18,541 bases of DNA from JBBQER01 sp052148155. GTDB lineage: Bacteria > Actinomycetota > Acidimicrobiia > IMCC26256 > PALSA-610. Where the stretch lies: contig JBKQIY010000039.1 of the NCBI GenBank assembly GCA_052148155.1, positions 1 through 18,541 on the forward strand. The letters run 5' to 3'. The notes under the pieces are model-generated. The model searched no databases. It saw only the letters and a list, made by a program, of their open reading frames with translations, and had not been told where the DNA came from. Position 1 is the stretch's first letter. Every line of letters starts with the position of its first letter. The translations under genes were made by a program, and so were the position numbers. Below are positions 15,412 through 18,541 of the stretch, piece by piece.

Positions 15412-15417
15412 AAGGTA
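15412..15417 (-). promoter_or_regulatory. Putative -10 element TACCTT of the nitroreductase gene
   Basis: Minus-strand TACCTT followed by GCTCGG (6 nt) and ATG at 15405. It sits entirely between the desaturase stop and this start, giving the second gene its own leaderless promoter. Confidence 0.5.
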
Positions 15418-15418
15418 C

Positions 15419-16372
15419 CTACTTGCCCGACAACTTGGCCCACAGTGCCAAGTAGCTGGGATATTCGATCGCGTCGGTCACGTAGCCCGCACGGCGGAGC
15501 TCGGCGTGCAACTTCGGGAGGTTGGCCATGGGAACGCCCGAGTCGACGTGGTGGGCGAGATGCCAACCGATGTGATACGGGACGAGGAAGAAGCGGCTCA
15601 GGAACGATTGCTGCACCGAGTGCGTCGTCAGGCGGCGATCCTTCGATCGTTCCATCCCGCCATGCTCGGCGATCGAACGCAGCCGGTTGATCACCCGCCA
15701 CACCGTGAGATACGGCGCCAACCACAAGATGAAGTACACCCAAGGGTGATGGAGCGCGCACCCGATCGCGATGAGCACGACCTGCACGGCGACGATCCGT
15801 CGTGCTTGTGACCGCACCGCGGGTTGCGGGGCGCGCACACCGCGTACGAGTCCCTTCAAGAGTTTGAAGCCGGTGCGGCCCGTCGCGTCGCGCACAAGTT
15901 TGCGGCGCAACGACGCCCTGACGATGGGGTAGCCGCGGTACAGCGGAATGTCGGGTTCTTCGGGACCGAACTCGTCGCGGTGATGGGCCATGTGTCCGCG
16001 GCGATACAAGTCGATCGGAGTGAACGACGGGAATCCCAGCAACCAGCGGCCGACCCAATCGTTGACTCGTCGAGCGCGGAACAGCATGCGATGCGCGGCT
16101 TCGTGCATGAGCGCGGCGAACTGGGCGTGCGCACGACCCATGAGCACGAACGCCAGCACCCAAACGAACAAATTGTTGATCCATACCGCGGCGACAACAA
16201 TTCCGATCGTCTGCGCGTAGAGGAAAATCACAGCCAACGCATTGCGGGTATTGGGAATGCGTCGAAGCTCCTCGCGCCACCGCGGCGCGGGCCGGGCGTT
16301 CGCGGCCAAGCGTTCCGTCGGGTGGAACCCCGTGAGCGCCTCGGGATCGGGCAGCATCGTCGAGGCGGTCAC
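15419..16372 (-). CDS. Fatty acid desaturase family membrane protein
   Basis: 317 residues with the three histidine boxes that hold the di-iron centre of membrane desaturases/hydroxylases: HEAAH (90-94), HMAHH (127-131) and HLAHH (271-275, in GWHLAHHVDSG). Hydrophobic pairs lie at about 45-78 before the first box and at about 195-225 between the second and third boxes. The extra AEHGGM segment is also typical. The likely reaction is O2-dependent desaturation of acyl chains at the membrane; a carotenoid or other lipid hydroxylase of the same fold cannot be excluded. GTG at 16372 is used because TAACAT ends 6 nt before it; no ribosome site is seen. It is divergent from a PaaX-like regulator with overlapping -10 elements, and followed 13 nt later by the nitroreductase gene. 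Confidence 0.92.
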   Translation of the reverse strand: MTASTMLPDPEALTGFHPTERLAANARPAPRWREELRRIPNTRNALAVIFLYAQTIGIVVAAVWINNLFVWVLAFVLMGRAHAQFAALMHEAAHRMLFRARRVNDWVGRWLLGFPSFTPIDLYRRGHMAHHRDEFGPEEPDIPLYRGYPIVRASLRRKLVRDATGRTGFKLLKGLVRGVRAPQPAVRSQARRIVAVQVVLIAIGCALHHPWVYFILWLAPYLTVWRVINRLRSIAEHGGMERSKDRRLTTHSVQQSFLSRFFLVPYHIGWHLAHHVDSGVPMANLPKLHAELRRAGYVTDAIEYPSYLALWAKLSGK

Positions 16373-16378
16373 GAAGCC

Positions 16379-16388
16379 ATGTTACATT
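16379..16388. promoter_or_regulatory. Overlapping divergent -10 elements and palindrome between desaturase and PaaX-like genes
   Basis: Minus-strand TAACAT (16384-16379) lies 6 nt before the desaturase GTG. Plus-strand TACATT (16383-16388) lies 10 nt before the PaaX-like ATG. The two share bases. ATGTTACAT (16379-16387) is a perfect palindrome around T16383 and could be a regulator site. RNA polymerase could not occupy both -10s at once. Confidence 0.5.
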
Positions 16389-16398
16389 CCACCGACAG

Positions 16399-17211
16399 AT
16401 GAATCAAGAACGTAAGGAACCTGAGGGTGTCGACGGTGTCGAGCTCCTTGATCGCCCGCTGTCGCCGCGCTCTTTGATCGGCAGCCTCCTGCTCGGAATG
16501 CGCCCGCCGCGAATGCCCGGAAACCGCCTCGTGGAGTGGTGCGGGCTGTTCGGAGTGGCCGAAGGGACCGCGCGAGTTGCCCTCAGCCGGATGGTTGAGC
16601 GGGGCGAACTGACCTCGACCGACGGGACCTACGAGCTGGCCGGACACCTACGTCTCCGTCAACCCGCGCAGGATTGGAGCCTCGATCCCCAGCTCGCCCC
16701 CTGGACCGGCGAGTGGCTACTGGGAGTCGTCGAGGCCGGCGCCCGAACCGCTTCGGAGCGGTCTGCGTTTCGTGAGGCGGCAAGACGGCTGCGCACGGTC
16801 GAGTTACGCGACGGCGTCTGGGCGCGGCCCGACAACCTTCCGCGCGCCGCGGCTCCGTCGGAGGCATGGGCGACGGCAGACGCGCAGTGCACCTGGTGGT
16901 CGGGCCGACCGTCGGCTGACAGCTCGGCGCTCGCGACGCGGCTGTTCGATCCCGCAACCTGGGCCGAGCGGGCACGAGCGCTGTACGACCGGCTCGTTTC
17001 GTCGACCGAGCGTGTGGACTGTGGCGAAGCCGACAAAATCGCCGACGCCTTCGTGGTCGGTGCCGCCACGCTGGCTCACGTGCGCGCCGACCCGCTGCTG
17101 CCTTTCGAGTTGTGCGGTCAAGCCTGGCCCGGGGACGCGCTCCGGGCCGCGTACCTCGAGTACCAATCGGCATTCTCTGACGCAGTCCGCGACTGGTTCC
17201 GCACGCGGTGA
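16399..17211 (+). CDS. PaaX-family transcriptional regulator
   Basis: 270 residues. The N-terminal winged helix is typical of PaaX: SPRSLIGSLLLGMRPPRMPG (about 22-41), then LVEWCGLFGVAEGTARVALS and RMVERGELTSTDGTYELAGH. The middle segment has the usual DW-x2-DPQL..WTGEWLL pattern, and the C-terminal half carries the conserved LPFELCGQAWPGDALRAAYL near the end. PaaX in Escherichia coli represses phenylacetate genes in response to phenylacetyl-CoA; family members elsewhere sense other acyl-CoAs. No phenylacetate genes are in the window, so the name gives family, not target. The divergent desaturase with a shared promoter is the best candidate target. ATG at 16399 is used; no ribosome site is seen. 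The M20 gene follows 14 nt after the stop. Confidence 0.88.
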   Translation: MNQERKEPEGVDGVELLDRPLSPRSLIGSLLLGMRPPRMPGNRLVEWCGLFGVAEGTARVALSRMVERGELTSTDGTYELAGHLRLRQPAQDWSLDPQLAPWTGEWLLGVVEAGARTASERSAFREAARRLRTVELRDGVWARPDNLPRAAAPSEAWATADAQCTWWSGRPSADSSALATRLFDPATWAERARALYDRLVSSTERVDCGEADKIADAFVVGAATLAHVRADPLLPFELCGQAWPGDALRAAYLEYQSAFSDAVRDWFRTR

Positions 17212-17213
17212 CG

Positions 17214-17219
17214 TAGCCT
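17214..17219 (+). promoter_or_regulatory. Putative -10 element TAGCCT of the M20 amidohydrolase gene
   Basis: TAGCCT is followed by CCGAAC (6 nt) and GTG at 17226. It fits the 14-nt gap after the PaaX-like gene and predicts an independent leaderless transcript. Confidence 0.5.
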
Positions 17220-17225
17220 CCGAAC

Positions 17226-18479
17226 GTGAGCCCAAAAAGCGGGAGCGCGTTCGTGGCCGGCGACCTTCTCGCCCAAGCGAATCGCGTGCTACCCGACGCA
17301 GTCGAGCTGCGACGCGCGATCCACCACCATCCGGAGCTCGGCCTCATCCTGCCGCGCACTCAGGCCGCCATAATCGACGCGCTCCGCGAGCTCAATCTCG
17401 AGGTGCGCGCCGGCGACAACGTGTCCTCAGTGGTCGCAGATCTGCACGGCAACCCAACCCACGACGCCCGCGTCATCCTCCTGCGGGCGGACATGGACGC
17501 GCTCCCGATGTCCGAAGACACGGGCCTGCCGTATGCGAGCGAGGTCGACGGCGCCATGCACGCATGCGGCCACGACGCGCACGTGGCGATGCTGGTCGGC
17601 GCGGCTCGGTTATTGGCACTACGAACCGCCGACTTGCACGGCACAGTTCGGTTCATGTTCCAGCCCGGGGAGGAAGGCTTTCACGGCGCACAGCACATGA
17701 TCGACGCGGGGCTTCTCGAACAGCCCAACGTCGACGCAGCATTCGCGCTGCACGTCGCGCCCAACTTGCCCTCCGGTTCGATCTCTACCCGCGGTGGGGC
17801 ATTGATGGCGTCCGCAGACGTGATCGACATTCTTGTCACCGGCAAGGGTGGACACGCCTCGACTCCATACCTTGCCAACGATCCGATGCCAGTCGCTGCG
17901 GAGATCGTCCAGGCACTACAAGTGATGGTCACGCGCCGAATCAACGCGTTCGATCCCGTGGTCGTCACGATCGCGAAGATGACGGCCGGTACGACCAGCA
18001 ACGTGATTCCCGAGTCCGTGCATTTGCTCGGCACGCTGCGCGCCGTATCCGAATCGGGCCGAAGTCTGGCGACTGCCGGCGTCGAGCGCGTCGCTACTTC
18101 GATCGCGCAGGCCCACGAAATGCACGCGGACGTGACGATCGTTCCCGGATATCCCGTCACCGTAAACGACAACGAGTTCGCGAAGTTCGCGCTCGACGTC
18201 GGGCGAGATCTCGTAGGTGACGACCACGTTCTCGAGATGCCGACGCCCGCGATGGGTGCCGAGGATTTCTCGTACGTGCTGCAGAGACGTCCCGGAGCGC
18301 TCGCGTTTCTCGGTGTTTGTCCGCCAGGGGAGCGGCCAAAACGCGCACACTCGTGTCATTCCAATCGAATGGTCATCGACGAGGACGGCATGCAGACCGG
18401 GATCGCGATGCATACCGCCGTCGCGCTGTCATATCTGGCCGACCCCACGTCCGGAGACGTCGGGCAAGCGGTGAAGTAA
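17226..18479 (+). CDS. M20 family amidohydrolase (hippurate / IAA-amino acid hydrolase-like)
   Basis: 417 residues. All family landmarks are present: LRRAIHHHPELG (28-39), ADMDALPM (88-95), HACGHDAH (112-119, with C114 and H116 as metal ligands), QPGEEG (146-151, catalytic and metal Glu), ALHVAP (H176), a dimerisation-domain GKGGHAS and the C-terminal GAEDFSY and CHSNRM. Such enzymes hydrolyse N-acyl or aryl amides of amino acids (hippurate, IAA conjugates, N-acetyl-diaminopimelate and others); specificity is not readable here. There is no signal peptide, so it is cytoplasmic. Start GTG at 17226 lies 6 nt after TAGCCT. It follows the PaaX-like gene on the same strand, so control by it is possible. 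The TAA stop overlaps the putative -10 of the next tRNA gene. Confidence 0.93.
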   Translation: MSPKSGSAFVAGDLLAQANRVLPDAVELRRAIHHHPELGLILPRTQAAIIDALRELNLEVRAGDNVSSVVADLHGNPTHDARVILLRADMDALPMSEDTGLPYASEVDGAMHACGHDAHVAMLVGAARLLALRTADLHGTVRFMFQPGEEGFHGAQHMIDAGLLEQPNVDAAFALHVAPNLPSGSISTRGGALMASADVIDILVTGKGGHASTPYLANDPMPVAAEIVQALQVMVTRRINAFDPVVVTIAKMTAGTTSNVIPESVHLLGTLRAVSESGRSLATAGVERVATSIAQAHEMHADVTIVPGYPVTVNDNEFAKFALDVGRDLVGDDHVLEMPTPAMGAEDFSYVLQRRPGALAFLGVCPPGERPKRAHSCHSNRMVIDEDGMQTGIAMHTAVALSYLADPTSGDVGQAVK

Positions 18480-18482
18480 TCT
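18477..18482 (+). promoter_or_regulatory. Putative -10 element TAATCT of tRNA-Val(CAC)
   Basis: TAATCT begins with the TAA stop of the amidohydrolase gene and lies 12 nt before the tRNA 5' end, predicting a start about 6 nt upstream of the mature tRNA. Confidence 0.4.
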
Positions 18483-18494
18483 GCTTGCCTTCCC

Positions 18495-18541
18495 GGGCGG
18501 TTAGCTCAGACGGCTAGAGCGCATCCTTCACACGGATGAGG
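18495..18541 (+). tRNA. tRNA-Val (anticodon CAC), 3' part off window
   Basis: The visible part has the 5' acceptor strand GGGCGGT (18495-18501), D arm GCTC/GAGC with a nine-base loop, and a full anticodon arm CATCC/GGATG with loop TTCACAC, anticodon CAC at 18529-18531 (codon GUG). The T arm and 3' acceptor strand lie beyond the right edge. The first 17 bases are nearly the same as those of tRNA-Val(GAC) at 11543. Confidence 0.9.

Noticed and set aside
16772..18220. A 482-codon plus frame
   Set aside because: It is a frame shadow of the PaaX-like and M20 genes, strongly Arg/Pro/Ser-rich, while the true frames carry complete family motifs.
1..18541. CRISPR arrays, insertion sequences, integrases, toxin-antitoxin or phage genes
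   Set aside because: No regularly spaced direct repeats, transposase-like proteins or terminal inverted repeats were found by eye.

Overview
The window is GC-rich, densely coded bacterial DNA, most likely chromosomal sequence from an actinomycete-grade organism (Actinomycetota, perhaps Acidimicrobiia). That placement is inferred from the murT-gatD pair, a homodimeric-type pyruvate dehydrogenase E1 (aceE), a DUF929 protein, GTG/TTG starts and the recurrent TANNNT -10 element placed 6-7 nt before start codons. No mobile element, integrase, CRISPR array or phage gene was seen.

Layout. Positions 1-1208 (minus): a membrane-anchored phosphoesterase/phospholipase C family protein whose C-terminus lies off the left edge. 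1209-1909: no convincing gene. 1910-3442 (plus): a polytopic GT-C-like membrane glycosyltransferase. 3443-3879: no convincing gene; it holds a perfect 8-bp hairpin and a C8 tract. 3880-5682 (plus): a secreted protein with four two-cysteine modules, a Thr/Pro linker and a seven-bladed streptogramin-lyase-like propeller. 5698-7722 (minus): a tight operon of a Fur-family regulator, a DsbB-like membrane thiol oxidase and a membrane-anchored DUF929 thioredoxin-like protein with a CPYC motif; a Fur/Zur-like palindrome lies at its promoter. 8059-10099 (minus): murT-gatD, lipid II amidation. 10123-10611 (minus): a small secreted protein. 10680-11474 (minus): an SDR oxidoreductase. 11543-11615: tRNA-Val(GAC). 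11733-14435 (plus): aceE. 14475-14672 (minus): a small acid-tailed protein. 14704-15405 and 15419-16372 (minus): a nitroreductase-fold protein and a three-His-box fatty acid desaturase. 16399-17211 (plus): a PaaX-family regulator divergent from the desaturase. 17226-18479 (plus): an M20 amidohydrolase. 18495-18541: the 5' part of tRNA-Val(CAC), cut by the right edge.

Functional themes. Cell-envelope and extracytoplasmic functions dominate the left half: phosphoesterase, glycosyltransferase, secreted propeller, disulfide formation and peptidoglycan precursor amidation. The right half is central and lipid metabolism with its own regulator. Most transcription-unit heads have a TANNNT hexamer whose predicted start site falls on the start codon, so leaderless transcription seems to be the rule here. 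The most unusual elements are the metalloregulator-controlled DsbB/DUF929 redox operon, the propeller protein whose blades contain no Glu and only one His, and the overlapping divergent -10 elements between the desaturase and the PaaX-like gene.
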